A DNA stretch of 64,000 nucleotides from Ianthella basta (GCA_964019415.1 OZ025870.1:702501-766500), one strand, 5' to 3'; counted from the first letter of the stretch, positions 35,011-47,360 are shown. Notes: generated by a model not told the origin, from the letters alone. Numbers and translations are program-made.

Positions 35011-35390
35011 TAGATAGAGAAAACAAGAAAGGTTCTTCCTCTATCTATGCCCTGACCAGGGTGTCACATGCAGGAAATCTGACTCCCCCACTTTACGGGA
35101 ACCCCCTCTTGCAGAAAATGGCACCCCCTTCTTTCGCAGCTTATGGACGATTTGCTGCTATGCGATGGGCGACTTCGACACAGCTTTGACTAGTTTGTGA
35201 CTTCTTTGCCACAATGCACTCTTTGTGCAGATTCTGCACTAGGAATCGCACTGGGTTACAGTGAGCACAATTAGAACATCCCACTGTTGGTGTGTACGAC
35301 AGTCTGTGCATGTCTGCCAGCCTCTACGAAAGTGCAGATCTCAGCACTCCTGCAAACAGAAGAGAACGATCAGAGTGGAATGGGCTAATG

Positions 35391-35574
35391 TACACTGAAA
35401 AAACTCTGGTGTTCGTAGGACACCAACACGCTGGCACACCACCGGTGATAGGTGTGCGCGGCACACTTGTAAACCAAGAGAGTCGGCAGGACACTAAGAG
35501 GGTGAACGCTGGGAGCACAAGTAGTGCCATTGGTTAAGTAGCCGCCTGCGGATCGAAAGGCTCTGGTTCTAGTA
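35391..35574 (+). mobile_element. Palindrome-cluster repeat with tRNA-like segment
   Basis: The head TACACTGAAAAAACTCTGGT is followed by palindromic GGTGT/ACACC pairs and then a tRNA-like stretch from 35511 (GGGAGCACAAGTAGTGCC...) with A-box-like TAGTGCCATTGGTTAAG and a weak B-box-like GGTTCTAG. The copy ending at 54531 on the other strand has a better B box (GTTCGAGCACC). This looks like a SINE-type promoter, probably non-coding. Confidence 0.55.
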
Positions 35575-35681
35575 ATTAACCTTCAATTACAGACCATTTA
35601 CTTTAGTAATTAATTAATTAATTAATTAATAATAATTAATAATAATAATAGACCGGTCTCCTTTCACCCCAGAATACTTGT

Positions 35682-35716
<35 letters not shown>

Positions 35717-35830
35717 TAATAATAATAATAATAATTTATTAGTAATTAATTAATTAATTATTTTAGTAATTAACCTTCAATTACAGACCATTTTGTTAAT
35801 CACAATTACATTCTATCCTTACCATCATTA
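35575..35830. repeat. (AAT)n/(TTAA)n microsatellite with embedded tyrosinase scrap
   Basis: Long AATAAT and AATTAATT runs. 35651-35679 is a 29-bp piece of the tyrosinase coding region (accggtctcctttcacccca). A phrase of about 30 bp, agtaattaaccttcaattac..., occurs at both 35571 and 35767. This is a complex rearrangement or template-switch junction. Confidence 0.8.
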
Positions 35831-35879
35831 GCTAGAAATACAACAGTGCTATTGCTTGTGTGTATTGTATTGTAATGTT

Positions 35880-35962
35880 TTCAGGACTCCCAGGCAGACC
35901 AGCCATATGAGCTGATGGGACTATCCTGTTTCAATAAAAATAACCTAACCTAACCTAACCTA
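35880..35962. mobile_element. LINE/SINE-like 3' tail ending (TAACC)n
   Basis: The sequence gggactatcctgtttcaata followed by AAAATAACCTAACCTAACC resembles the simple-repeat tail of non-LTR retroelements. The tail also equals four units of the arthropod-type telomere repeat TTAGG. Only the tail is visible. Confidence 0.4.
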
Positions 35963-36390
35963 GTACCGCTGTGAACACTTTTTTAGGGTAAGTTGAAGTT
36001 TTATATGCACTATACTTGCTATATTTCCTGTAGTATTTCAGTATCAGCAAATGGCCGTCGTCGCATGACATATTAGGTAGTTTTGTATCCTCTTAATCCT
36101 TTTCACATGCAATGAAGCGAAAACATGTCCTATTGGATATTTGTAGAGAAAGGTTAGTCAGTTTTAAAGAACGCTAAATAAAGATGCAATCTTCAGATCA
36201 GCGTAAGTCACTTAGTTGTGCTTAGTTAGCGAAGTGGCTGTGTCGTCCTTTGTCTGCCTCTATGTGATACCTTGTCTGCCTCTGTGTGCTTCCTAGGCCT
36301 CTACTGCGTCTGCACCGCTTGTCTGCCCCCGGCGCTTCCTGTTCTGCGCATGTGTATCTTGTCTGCCTCATTGTCTTGTCTCATTGTCTT
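35963..36390 (+). mobile_element. Body and tail of composite repeat
   Basis: Matches the reverse complement of about 53990-54342: gtgaacactttt, tatatgcactatacttgct, aatccttttcacatg and tcctattggatatttgtaga are shared. It ends in a few GTCTGCCTCTGTGTG units, the minisatellite that is strongly expanded at 52880-54010. Confidence 0.65.
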
Positions 36391-37459
36391 ATTTGGCCTC
36401 CCCTACTGGCAGTGGGAAGATAACAACCGGTCTCCTTTCACCCCAGAATACTTTGGTACACCTTCCAACAGCGCTGGTGATGCTGTTAATGTGAGTGGGA
36501 ATATACTAAACCCAGATGACTGGCACACAATTTGTGACTTAACCTACGCGATCCCTGGCTTAAATTGTTCCGAATATTGGAGGGTTTGCAACCCAGCCAA
36601 TGACCTAGCTGCACGAAGACCTTTACAGAGGGGGGGAGGGACCACCTATGTTCCAAACCGTGTTGAAGTGATGACTGCACTAGCTGCACCTGCTTATGAT
36701 GCTGCTGATGTAGGAGGGAAATATGCCAAGAATGCTCCTCGTCAGAGTTTCCGAAACAGAATGGAAGGGTGGGCCATCATCTGCTCAGCAGTGACTTGCA
36801 CAGGATCACGGGGTACATTTTCCCATCTGCACAATGATATTCATCTCTGGGTGGGCAGGCATTTGGCCCATGTTCCTGCAGCTGTTAATGATCCCATTTT
36901 CAACTTGCATCACTGCAATGTTGACCGTGTCTTCGAGAGCTGGATTCAGAGATTTTTTAGAAGGAATCTAAATTCATCTCTTCCACCATATGTTCCAGAT
37001 TCAGGAGCCCATCCTGGGCACAACCGTGATGACTACATGGTGCCATTTGTTCCCGTTGTTACAGCTGGAGGTCAGTACCGTGCTGCAGTCGAGTGGGGAT
37101 ACATATATGATGAACTCATTCCTGCAAACATCTCGGATGACACCATCCCAGATTGTAGCAGTGTCATACCCAATGACACCTGTCCCGTTTGTGATGCAAA
37201 CAGTACGTGTATTGACTGCACGAATCAGACCTGTCCCGACCCAATGCCTGGACCAACTAGTGTTCCAATTGCAGACACTACAGTCGTTTCTTCACTTCTT
37301 CCACTGGGATTGGGACTTGGACTAGGACTGGGAATTCCCCTATTGGTTGCCATAGCAATTATCATACTTCTTGTCATAGTTATAGTCATCCTCAGCCGAA
37401 AGAAGTCTAAGCCTGCAAGCAGTGGGAAAGGATTGGAAATGACGGCAGTAAAGACATAA
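36272..37459 (+). pseudogene. 5'-truncated tyrosinase copy fused to repeat
   Basis: From 36391 onward this is nearly identical to the tyrosinase at 22917-24710, starting inside FGLPYWQWE (residue about 243). The signal peptide, EGF-like part and all CuA histidines are missing. CuB ligands and the membrane segment remain; substitutions include G398R and D402H beside CuB. The frame is open through about 40 residues read from the repeat, giving a 395-residue chimeric frame. Without CuA it cannot form the two-copper centre, so it is probably a pseudogene, or at most a membrane-anchored fragment if a promoter is supplied. Confidence 0.85.
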
Positions 37460-37571
37460 AGTCATAACTGTGATGGAGGCAGCTCCATTGCAGTGCTGAA
37501 GTAGCAACATAGTTTAGAATGGCTCATTATCGCTAAGTTTTGTATTCCTTATTTAGTGTTGTATTGGCTAC

Positions 37572-37577
37572 AATAAA
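37572..37577 (+). terminator. Poly(A) signal of truncated tyrosinase copy
   Basis: AATAAA retained in the duplicated 3' UTR. Confidence 0.6.
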
Positions 37578-38794
37578 GCAGTGCAGTAGCTGTGTAGCAT
37601 AAAATATGCATCATTCTATATATCTGCACTTGAAAGTGTTGAGTCAGAGTTCATGTATAATCCTTTTATGTAATTTACATTGATCATTTGGTACACTAGA
37701 GAGTGAATCAAGAAAATTTTAGAATCTTCCTATACCATCATGATCGGTAACAGCGCAAGTTGTGCCATTGGTTACTTACATACCCCTTCAATGATAGGCG
37801 GGGGCCAGAGGGGGGGGGGGGGCTATGGCCCCCTTGGCCCCCTGATTCCCACGCCTACAGTATGCGTTTGTGTGCACTGGTGTCCTGCCTCTTACCGCGC
37901 AGCATTATAACCCAACACACCAAGAGGGGCACTTGTAGTGTCCACCTGTTTGACCTGCACATCCGTGCATTCATCATATGTACATGTTCTATGGTCTCTG
38001 TGAGCCTTGATCATGTAAGGGGTACATATGAAGGTACAGGGTGAGGAGGGGTGCATGGAGTGTGTGATAATATAGGATCAATGTAATAATGTTTGAGCTG
38101 GCTAGTAACATGCACAATGGAAATGCTCAATGGATAGATATTATGATGGTGCACCTGGTTGATTTTAGCAGTTGTTAATGTTAACTGCATGCACACGATG
38201 CCCTATCTTCAAGCATGGAGCTCATGTTACAGTGAGCTTGCCGTGCTACTGTGTATATGCATACACTCACATATATATGCATGTAAGTGCATGTGGATTT
38301 GCTTCCTCACACTTCAATGGAACCAATGTGACACCATCATACAATGGGCTTATGTTTCATGTGCATGGTGCTATGTAGCTACGGGTATCTGTTATGCACC
38401 ACAGCAAGCACATGCATTGCTAATCTCACGTGGTCAGATCAGCCCTGTCCCCGCTACTGCTATTGTGCTATTCCTTCTTCAGGGAGGAGGTATGCAATAG
38501 CAGAAGCTGAGGACAGGGTCCGGCCATGTGAAACTAATGCACTGCTGAATGATACAATTAGCTAAAGCCATAGTAGCTATAAGCGTATAGCTGCCATTAT
38601 GCCCTCACATGCTGGGAATGTATGCTGATGATCACAAGCAGTGCTGTAGTGTGTGCATGCACGTTGTTGTATAGCAGCACCATAAGTGTAATAATTATAG
38701 TAGTCTGAGCTAATTTTAGCATATGACATCATCACAGTCCAAAAATGGCTGCAATTCTCACTGTGTACCGTAATCGTTGAAAATTCCGCTGTGT

Positions 38795-38850
38795 GGAAAT
38801 TTTCGTGGTTGCCTACATCCACGAAAATTATGCCCACGAAAGTTTATGTA
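38795..38850. repeat. Small inserted palindrome
   Basis: AATTTTCGTGG (38798-38808) and CCACGAAAATT (38819-38829) are an 11-bp perfect inverted pair; the block is absent from the other duplicate copy. A related, looser pair is at 39358-39420. Confidence 0.6.
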
Positions 38851-39611
38851 CAAAGAATGCAGTAGTAACTAATATAATACGCCTAACATAATGTTAAGAC
38901 GATAGGAGGGTCTGCATCTGAACTCGCGCGGCACTTGTGTTCGTACGAGCTGTGAAAGATGGCTCTTCTGAGGTGCCTACAGCGGAAAGAAGTTAAGGAC
39001 TTCCAGATTCATGCAGATCACTAACGTCTGCTATACTACCTTCGCGGCCATCGCCATAGCGAACATGGAGGTCCGCGCTGTACGGAGTGCGAAGGGGAAG
39101 CGCCGACTTTACCAGCATTACAGTGCCGCCGCCAGCCCTAGGTTTGGACCGAAATAGGCAAGAACTCTGCTTGCGTCGCGGCATGGTTGCAGCAACGCGC
39201 TTCTTCTTTTCCAGGGAGCTGAATCATTGGGTCAACTAGACTACAGCGTGTTCGGTCTGAAAGGACTACTTTGGAGAATGAGGAAAGATATGGAAGATCT
39301 TCGTTTGGTAAAGTGTAGTACTCTGTATTATGCAGTGTTTAACAATGTACACAGTTACATTTCGTGGGGTTTAAATTTTGTAGGTAGCCCAGGCCACGAA
39401 TTTTATGCCCCATGAAAATTTCTACTATTACAGTATATTGTATTTGTTACAGGGCCTTACTACTCAATACAAATGTATATTACCCTAACTATCATTATTC
39501 TCAGAGGCTTTATTTATACTGTATCGCTGACAGAAACTACTTGCTGCAAAGAGTTCGATCGAAGTGTTTACAGCGAACTACATACGTAGCTACGTAGCTA
39601 TATTACACGAA

Positions 39612-40568
39612 ATGGCTAGTTCTTCTCTCCCTCAGCAAGCTCTTGGATATTTTGAACAACTCAGAAACACTGGTCAGAGTCTGAGCATCCTGGTGATCGG
39701 TGAGACAGGTTCAGGGAAGACGTCTCTTGTCAACAACCTACTCGTGGAGGAGATAGCCGAAGAAGAGGAAGCAAGCGCCTCACCAATAACCACCTTCAGA
39801 GGGGTGGTACAAGGAGTTAATGTTACTGTGTACGAAGTTAGTGGCCTCTCATTAGAAGATGAACAACACCAAAGGGAATTGCAAGCACTCATTCTCAGCG
39901 GTTCTCTCTCGTTCATTCTGTACTGCTTCAACATATCAGAGACCAGGATGCGTCAGAGCCTCATCAACATCTTCAAGGTATTCCACAGTGCCGGTATCAA
40001 CTGGAACAAGACAGTCATTGCTCTTACATTTGCTGATTCCCTACCAGTGCCAAAGGCAGTGCGACGTGATCCAAACTTTAATGCAAAGCAACATTTTACT
40101 GCTCGTGTGAAGGAATGGAAGGACCAAGTTATTCGAGTTCTCAATCTTGAGGTAGGCGTACCCATGGAAACAGCTAGACTCATCCCTATGCTCCCCACCA
40201 CTGGTGACCCTGATGAGCTGCTCCCAACAGGTGAAGAATGGTGTGTCACGCTATGGTCTGCCATGCTGGATGCACCGACGCAAAAGGAGAAGCAACCCAG
40301 TACGTCAACGAACTGTCGGCGCACTCCCCCTGACAGTGCCTACTCATCTGAAGAGTATGGTATTCCACCAGTTGCACAGCCTCACACACGCCGGCCTCCT
40401 TCTTCAGGTCAGCAGCAACTAGTTTCAGTTAAAGGGGTAGTAACTCTCTGTGTTGTGGTGGTGTTGATAGGGGCATCATTTGCTGTTGGCGGTGTGTTGG
40501 GTGGAGTGGTTGCCGCAGCAGTGGTAGCAGTGGTAGGGCTTGTAGCGAAGATAAAAGGAGTGTGGTGA
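39612..40568 (+). CDS. AIG1-type GTPase with C-terminal membrane segment
   Basis: A single exon of 318 residues. I start it at ATG 39612 (cgaaATGGCT, good context, giving MASSSLPQQ as in related proteins) rather than at the in-frame ATG 48 bp upstream. Walker A GETGSGKT is at 30-37. The G3 position reads VYEVSG, with Glu replacing the usual Asp. The G4-like TFADS follows, then a Pro/Ser/Thr-rich linker and a C-terminal hydrophobic region of about 45 residues (LCVVVVLIGASFAVGG onward) ending KIKGVW, a probable tail anchor. AIG1/GIMAP GTPases act on organelle or lysosome membranes in lymphocyte survival and in plant defence; a membrane immune role here is inference. It lies just downstream of the duplicated tyrosinase block. 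Confidence 0.88.
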   Translation: MASSSLPQQALGYFEQLRNTGQSLSILVIGETGSGKTSLVNNLLVEEIAEEEEASASPITTFRGVVQGVNVTVYEVSGLSLEDEQHQRELQALILSGSLSFILYCFNISETRMRQSLINIFKVFHSAGINWNKTVIALTFADSLPVPKAVRRDPNFNAKQHFTARVKEWKDQVIRVLNLEVGVPMETARLIPMLPTTGDPDELLPTGEEWCVTLWSAMLDAPTQKEKQPSTSTNCRRTPPDSAYSSEEYGIPPVAQPHTRRPPSSGQQQLVSVKGVVTLCVVVVLIGASFAVGGVLGGVVAAAVVAVVGLVAKIKGVW

Positions 40569-40663
40569 AACATATATGGGCATTCTGCATTTGCTAGCTG
40601 TAATTACTTATTTTTGTAATGCCAAGCCTCTTTAGTGCAATAATGATGCATTTTGTGAATAGC

Positions 40664-40669
40664 AATAAA
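40664..40669 (+). terminator. Poly(A) signal of GTPase gene
   Basis: AATAAA about 95 bp after the stop, in tagcAATAAAgtcaat. Confidence 0.7.
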
Positions 40670-40739
40670 GTCAATGCTTTCAAGCTAGTGCGTGGTGCAA
40701 ATGTTCAGCATGCTAGATTCTGCATTTATTCTGGTAGTT

Positions 40740-41300
40740 AATATTTGAAGGGTGAATGCAGTGCATCATCTATAGATGCTGTGCATGAATGTTTCATTAC
40801 AGTGTCACTATACACAGCTACCAGAATGACATGTATCCAGCATTGCTGCCAAGCTATAAATAGCACTTAGTGTGTTTGCTTGGAGCCTCAGTGACATGGA
40901 ATTTGGCATGTCATGTCATGTCAATGATTGCATGCTTACTGTGACAGTGACTAAGTTGTCCACATGTACAACTGTTTGAGTGTATAAGTCATTACACGCA
41001 TGCACTCAAAGAATGAGCCCCTTGCATGAGGTACAATTATAGTATACACTATGGCCTAGAGAGGGGGCATGCTTGTGTGGTATTTCTGTGAATCATGCTA
41101 ATGAGATTCATGGAGTGGGGCAGCTTTCCCACCAGCCCTGTCTGTGAATTATATCATGTCCTTGGGTGGCCACGTTTGTGCCATATTTCTGGGAATTCAA
41201 ATGATATTCATGGGTATAATTACTGCAGTTGGGCCTGCCCCATCCTGTACCTGTCTATGAATTACCTTTGTTATGTTGACTTGAGTTAAAGGTTGTCAAG
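40740..41300. repeat. Interspersed repeat R4, copy 1
   Basis: Diverged direct copy of 49160-49760. Shared phrases include gcagtgcatcat, gatgaatgtttcatta, agtgtcactata, and later gattcatggag and ggtggccatgtttgt-like sequence. Non-coding. Confidence 0.65.
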
Positions 41301-41499
41301 ATGGTCATGTTTGTGTGGTAGTTTTGTGAAATCTAATAACAACATTCATGAGAGGTTGCCCTGTCAGGTTCTCCAATTCTGTGTTACAAGTCTATGAATA
41401 GAGTACAAGATGATGCGTAAGGCTGGAGGCGAATGTGCCTTGCAGGGGCTGTGTAATGCCATTGCGGCTGTCGCCTGCCGCCTATGCACCACCATGGTT

Positions 41500-43544
41500 G
41501 ATCCCAAAGCCCTGAGGGATTCACCTGCAGCAGACTAATAGCACTCGACAAGCAGCCAGGAGTCAGACCAATTGGAATAGGTGATGTTTCAAGGAGGGTG
41601 ATAGGCAAGGCTATACTATCGGTGATAAAGGAGGACATCATGAGAGTTACAGGTGTCAGGCAGCTGTGCGTTGGCCAGCAGGCTGGCTGCGAGGCAGCCA
41701 TTCATGCCCTGAGGTGCATTTATGACCTACCCACTTCCGAGGCCATCCTGCTGGTAGACGCATCGAATGCTTTTAACAACCTGAACCGCAAAGTGGCCCT
41801 CCTCAACATCCAACACAGCTGCCCAAGCCTAGCAACAGTACTGATTAACACCTACAGGCAGGACCCTGAGTTCTACATCGAAGGAGAAACAATCCTCTCT
41901 ATGGAGGGAATGACACAGGGGGACCCGCTGGCCATGGCGATGTTCGCCCTGGCCATGGTTCCACTAGTTGACAAAGCGAGTGGTGGGGCAAGACAAGTTT
42001 GGTACGCTGATGATGCATCGGCCGGTGGCAAGATGGAGGAGCTTAGAGCTTGGTGGGACAAAATCACACGGTTTGGTCCTGAGTATGGATACTACCCAAA
42101 CCCTGCCAAGACGTGGTTGGTGGTGAAGGAGGAGCATCTGGAGGCAGCCCGTAACACCTTTGGGAGTTCTGGTATCCAGGTAACCACCGAAGGACGGCAG
42201 TGCACCCTTGGTGCACCCATCGGGTCTAAGGAGTTTGTAGAGATGGCACTGAAGAGGAAAGTCGATGCCTGTGTGACTGAGGTAGAGAAGCTGGCACTCA
42301 TTGCTAAAACCTACCCTCATGCAGCCTATATACGCTGCGTACTGTCACGGGCTATGCCACAGATCGAAGTTCATCTCCAGGACAACTCCCACCAACGGTG
42401 AACTGTTCACACCACTGGAAACGGCCATTTGCGACCACTTTCTCCCATCCATATCAGACAAATTGGACATCAGCCACTGCATGAGGAAGATTATTGCCCT
42501 ACCAATCCGTTGTGGAGGACTCGGCGTGGTGAATCTACAAGAGGAATGTACTCGGGAGTATGCTGCCTCCTGCCTCTTGTCGGGACCACTGACCAAACTC
42601 ATTTTGCAACAAGAGGGGTGCATGCCCCCAAGCATTTACGCTGAGCAGAAACAGTCGAAAACAGCTATTTCCCAACAGAAGATGGTCACATAACTGAGGC
42701 AACTGAGAAGGTACTTGGGGAAGTGCAGGCAGAACAGAGGTGGATGATTGAGTTGGCATCCGAGAAAGGTGCGTCTAGCTGGCTGACAACTTTACCAATT
42801 GAAGAGCATGGCTTCAACCTGAGCAAGACCGCGTTCTGGGATGCAATCCATCTGAGATATGGGTGGAGGCCCGAGAGACTGCCTGACAAGTGTGTTTGTG
42901 GAGTCCAGTTCAGCGTGGAACATGCTCTCACCTGCCCCCATGGTGGTTTCACCTTCATCCGCCACAACTAGATCAGAGACATGACAGCCAACCTGCTATC
43001 AGAGGTGTGTCACGGCATCCAGACGGACCCTGACTTGCAGCTGCTTACAGGGGAGACCCTAGCCCACCAAACCGTGAACAGGCAGGACAATGCACGGTTA
43101 GACATCCGGGCCCAGGGCGTCTGGGGGGAGAGACGGCAGGATGCCTTCTTTGATGTAAAGGTTTTTAACCCACATGCATCCAGCAACCGCCTATCCTCAC
43201 CAGGAGCATGCTACCGAAGACACGAGAGAGAAAAACGAAGGATGTATGAGGAGAGAATCAGAGAGGTGGAACACGGGTCATTCACTCCCCTGGTATTTGC
43301 AGCAACTGGAGGCATGGGCATCGCTGCGGAGGTATTCTACAAGCGCTTGGCGTCACTGATTAGTGAAAGAAATGATCAGCCCTATGGAACCACAATGGCC
43401 TGGATACGATGTCGGATTAGCTTCTCCCTGTTACGATCAGCAGTGACGTGCCTGAGGGGCTCCAGATCTAGCCACCATCACCCCATCAGCCCAACTGCGC
43501 CAGTTGATCTTGTGGCAAGGGAGGGCAGGGTACCTAGGTGGTAG
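41500..43544 (+). pseudogene. LINE retrotransposon fragment with RT and RLE-like domain
   Basis: A 5'-truncated, frame-broken non-LTR retrotransposon. The reverse transcriptase part (about 41530-42400) has VDASNAFNNLNR, the QGDP motif and YADD at 42003. Reading then shifts frame near 42390, returns near 42700, and meets a TAG at 42969. A CCHC-like motif with HALTCPHGG (about 42894-42950) and a restriction-like nuclease signature, LDIRAQGVWG then FFDVKVFNP (about 43095-43175), follow. This order (RT, zinc knuckle, RLE) is that of R2/NeSL/HERO-type LINEs. The GC content is clearly above that of the neighbours. Flanks show no poly(A) tail. Not functional as it stands. Confidence 0.75.
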
Positions 43545-43689
43545 ATGACTGATTAACCTGATTAACTATATAACTTTCCACGGATCAGGACATTAATATT
43601 GACTTCTCATTAACCTTTTTACAATATGTAACCATGCAGGCAGTGCGCATGTGTGCCTAGCAAACTATGAATTATTGATTATTTCAGTT

Positions 43690-43990
43690 ATGGCAAAAGA
43701 TCGTGTTTGGCTGTGCACAAATTTCTCCTTCAATTTTTCACCAATCTTCGCCAAACTTGGAAGAGTATATAACGTCAATACGGGGGTGACCTAAGGTGGT
43801 TAGCGTCTTTGCCGCTGGACTCCTTTACACAAAATGAATTAACACAAGTGAGTTCTGTACGTACGGAGTTTTACGGAGCGAATCTACGGAATGCTCACAA
43901 TTAAATGGACGGTTTTGATTGGTCAAACGCTCTTATTTGTAAACGATATGCTGGGAACACACCCGAAGGGCGGGCATTCAGGTAGTATAT
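43690..43990. repeat. Interspersed repeat family R3, copy 2
   Basis: Reverse complement of 11815-12110, ending cccgaagggcgggcattcag. The central section with cggagttttacggagcga is well preserved. Confidence 0.7.
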
Positions 43991-46081
43991 ATAATTGTGA
44001 TAACCCTCCGTAGATGCATGTGTAATGGCCTCGAACTAATTTAATTTTTAACTTGCTTCATGCCTAGCCTTAGTGTGTATTTCAAAAGTTGCATTATTGT
44101 TGTAGTGTATTGAAGTATATATGTAAATGCATGTGGGTTATGTCCAGTTTTGTTTACATAAGGTAATATGACACAAGAAGGTGTGAATTCCTGTGTTGCC
44201 ATGGTAATGCAAGCGTTGGCATGTGACTTGCGCGTGATCTGATAGGCGCCTGAGGTCAAAATTGGTTCATAATAGGGTATATATCTTGCAGCTAGATATA
44301 TGCTCAAAAACAGCAACAGCCTTATCTTGCAGTTCTGATCAAAATCGTTTTAGTATAACCGCCGAATAGCATGACAAATCACAGCATCATTGGACATTTT
44401 CTGGAAATGTCACGTGTTATCACGAGTACGGAGGGCTTACAGTAAGTGCTGCCAGGAAATCGCTGTGTGGAAATCGTTGTGACGCTTTCTCGTTGAGAAC
44501 AAGTAAATTTTCTGGCCATTCCATGTGGCATAATGCTACCCATTGTTCCAAGCTGGAGTTATGTGAGCTGATATTTTTGGCACCAACTATTAGTTGAAGT
44601 TTTCTTATGATAATTCCAGAGTGGAATAGTTTAACAACTTATGCCACATGGAAAAGTTAGATAGTGCTAATGCGCATCGAATGAAACTGTTTTCTGCTGG
44701 CTGCGACTTTCCCCCGATTATCACACGAGCTTTTACTGCTTTTGCAATCACTTCGAGTTCACCCATATATCTCGATGACAGAAGGGATTGTTAACATGAA
44801 TTGTCCACAGTTTGGTAGAGGGGTTCTTTGACTTTTGTTTGGTACTAGTCTCGCTCTAATCCAGCTGAGCAAGTATGGAAATGAAGCCAAAATATGAAGG
44901 TCAAAATTGGTCGCGCACAGCAGCCTCATTGTTTACATAGCCATAACTCACATGAATAGCAATAGCATTGTCTCATATGGTAACCAGTGTCTACCTCTTA
45001 CTTTAATACTCACCGGCCAATGTATATAGAATTATGCAGTGTATGTATGTCATGTCTGTAATTGTATGTAAATTATGGTGTATTTGTAATGAATGGAATC
45101 TATGTAGTGCTCTTTTATTCATTGTGCTTTATGTCCCTATTATGGTTTTGCCAATGACGTGCCTTGCAATAATATAGTCCTGTATTTCACATTGACTAGA
45201 TGCAAGTGAAATATATATATAGAGAGCATGAGCTTACTAGCAGATATGTAAATCCAGCTACCCCAATAATTATGACATACTAGGTTGACCATATTTATGT
45301 GTTGGTGTAGTCTTGGGAATCAGGAAATGACACTCATGAGATGAGTCCTCATATCCTGTATCTATCAATTAAGTGAGTTGTGGTTAAGGTTGCCAAGCAA
45401 CTGTTTATCACAGTCATAATATTCTTCACAAATCAAAGTGGTACGTTTACTCTGCTGGAAGGAGTTCCTGATGACTAAGGACCTGGAAGTGTGAGCGTCG
45501 CAGTTCTTCATCAATGGAGAGTACTGCTTCACAGCATCAGTGACCGACCAACGAAGCTTCAGTGCGCAAACCATGTGGCACCAACTGTTCACTGCACCCC
45601 CTCGGCCTGTTGGCTTTGCATAATCTGCATTATGTGCAGATCATGCAAAAATATGATAATGAGCAATAATGTGAACCCTGCACATCCTTGCGTGCATTTA
45701 GCTGCCAGTGATGTTTTACGCCAACTTGTAGGATAATGCCAGATAAACGGTATGTGTGCATGCACAACCAAGTATTGTTAGACAACCAAGTGCCACGCTA
45801 CGAATGAGTAAACTACATAGAATGATGCATGTTAAATACACAAATCCGGATTACGCTATGCATTCTTGGAACAGTGTATCTATCCAACAGCTGAGCACAT
45901 TAAGGTGCTGCACACCGTGTGATCAAGATGATCATTCATGATCATTCACCCACAACCAAATTAAGTAATTTGCTCTGATCATTATAAGACATGGAATGTA
46001 TCCTGCATTTGAGCATTCATTATGTTACAATTTTATGTCTAAACTTGTATTGTTGTGGGTCATCCTGTCCACTTGCATGCA
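43991..46081. other. Intergenic, nothing certain
   Basis: AT-rich. The first exon of the RING/TRAF-like gene may lie in the last part, but I cannot place it. No repeat or exon is supported otherwise. Confidence 0.4.
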
Positions 46082-46897
46082 GGCCACCCCTACGATTATG
46101 CTGGAAGAACTTTCCATTTTGTGGAGAGACCCCCTGAGAGGCTGATATGTGTAGTGTGTCATGAACTATCTCAAGAACCAGATCAGGCCACCTGCTGTGG
46201 AAAGATATATTGTGCACCTTGTATCAAGAGTTGGAAGACCAATTCTAACTCCTGCCCATTTTGCAGAAGAACAGAGCAGTCGGATGTACCCTTTAGGTTA
46301 TTCCCAGATACACGAGCACAGCAGGAAATTAGATGCCTTGTAGTGTTATGTCCAAATTGGAAACATGGCTGTGATAGGATTATAGAACTTTCAGAGGTTG
46401 AAAACCACCTCAGTTTAGAGAGTGGCTGCCCCTTCCAGATTGTGGACTGTGGCAACAAGTGCGGACACAAAGACATGCGAATTGGTCTGAAGAAGCACAT
46501 GACATCCGAGTGTCGTCTGCGTCAGGAGAAGTGCCAGTACTGCGCTCTCGTCTCCACCTATGAGCAAGTAACTGGTGCTCATTTGAAGGAATGCCCTGGC
46601 TACCCCGTCACCTGCCCTAACAAGTGCAATGTTCGTGGTCTCACGCGTTTTGCTGTCCCTGCCCATTGAAAGGTGTGTCCACTTCAGCAAGTGGAGTGTG
46701 AGTATAAGCAGTTTGGCTGTGCTGTAGTCCTACCAAGGAAGGAGGTAGAGGGGCATGTGCAGACATCGATGCAAGAGCACCTCCAAATGACCACAAAAAA
46801 AGTAAAAGAGCAGGAAATACGACTCCAAAAAATGGAGGAATTGGAAGCACGTCTTAAGAAAGTTGAGGCTGCTTTAGCCCGTTTGGTTACAAAATAG
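46082..46897 (+). pseudogene. RING/TRAF-type zinc finger protein, interrupted by TGA
   Basis: The coding exon starts after an acceptor (cacttgcatgcag) at about 46082. It encodes an approach segment ERPPERLICVVC, a RING-type finger with CCGKIYCAPCIKSW and CPFC, then two to three TRAF-type zinc fingers and a short C-terminal coiled coil (KEQEIRLQKMEELEARLKK). The fold predicts E3 ubiquitin ligase or adaptor activity in TNF-receptor or Toll-like signalling. There is no MATH domain, so it is a short TRAF-like protein. A single in-frame TGA at 46667-46669 interrupts the last zinc finger (PAH-stop-KVCPLQQVEC), and the frame continues to 46897. The upstream exon with the start codon was not found. 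It is a pseudogene, an allelic null or a sequencing error. Confidence 0.75.
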
Positions 46898-47101
46898 ACT
46901 AACTGTAACTGTAGTGTGTGGTATGTAGCTGAAGCACAATCATATAATTATACGATACTTGAGTAAAAGTGTCTGAGCTTTTGTTTGTATAATTATAATT
47001 AATTTGCAGAATAACGTGGTTGAGCCTTTTTGATTTTGGAAACTCCTTTGCCTTTGTATATATCTGTACTATGCTCATTTTGGTGTGTGTCTGTGTGCGT
47101 T

Positions 47102-47360
<259 letters not shown>

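Larger units (their letters stand above)
36391..39178. repeat. Tyrosinase 3' half and flank, duplication copy 2
   Basis: Copy of 23642-26376 in the same orientation, ending at gcttgcgtcg. It carries an extra insertion of about 55 bp at 38795-38850 containing AATTTTCGTGG/CCACGAAAATT. Confidence 0.9.

Noticed and set aside
35511..35572. True tRNA gene
   Set aside because: Box-like motifs are present, but the cloverleaf does not pair convincingly and the sequence is part of a repeated element.
35941..35962. Interstitial telomere (TTAGG)n
   Set aside because: Only about four units at the end of a retroelement-like tail; too short and better explained as a LINE/SINE tail.
40210..40235. Second hammerhead (CTGATGAGCTGCTCCC)
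   Set aside because: No GAAAC core or cleavage triplet follows; it is GTPase coding sequence. Other CTGATGA sites (126, 9338, 22115) also lack the rest of the core.
46667..46669. Selenocysteine codons at in-frame TGAs
   Set aside because: None of the families uses selenocysteine, paralogues have Arg or Trp where comparison is possible, and no SECIS element was noticed.
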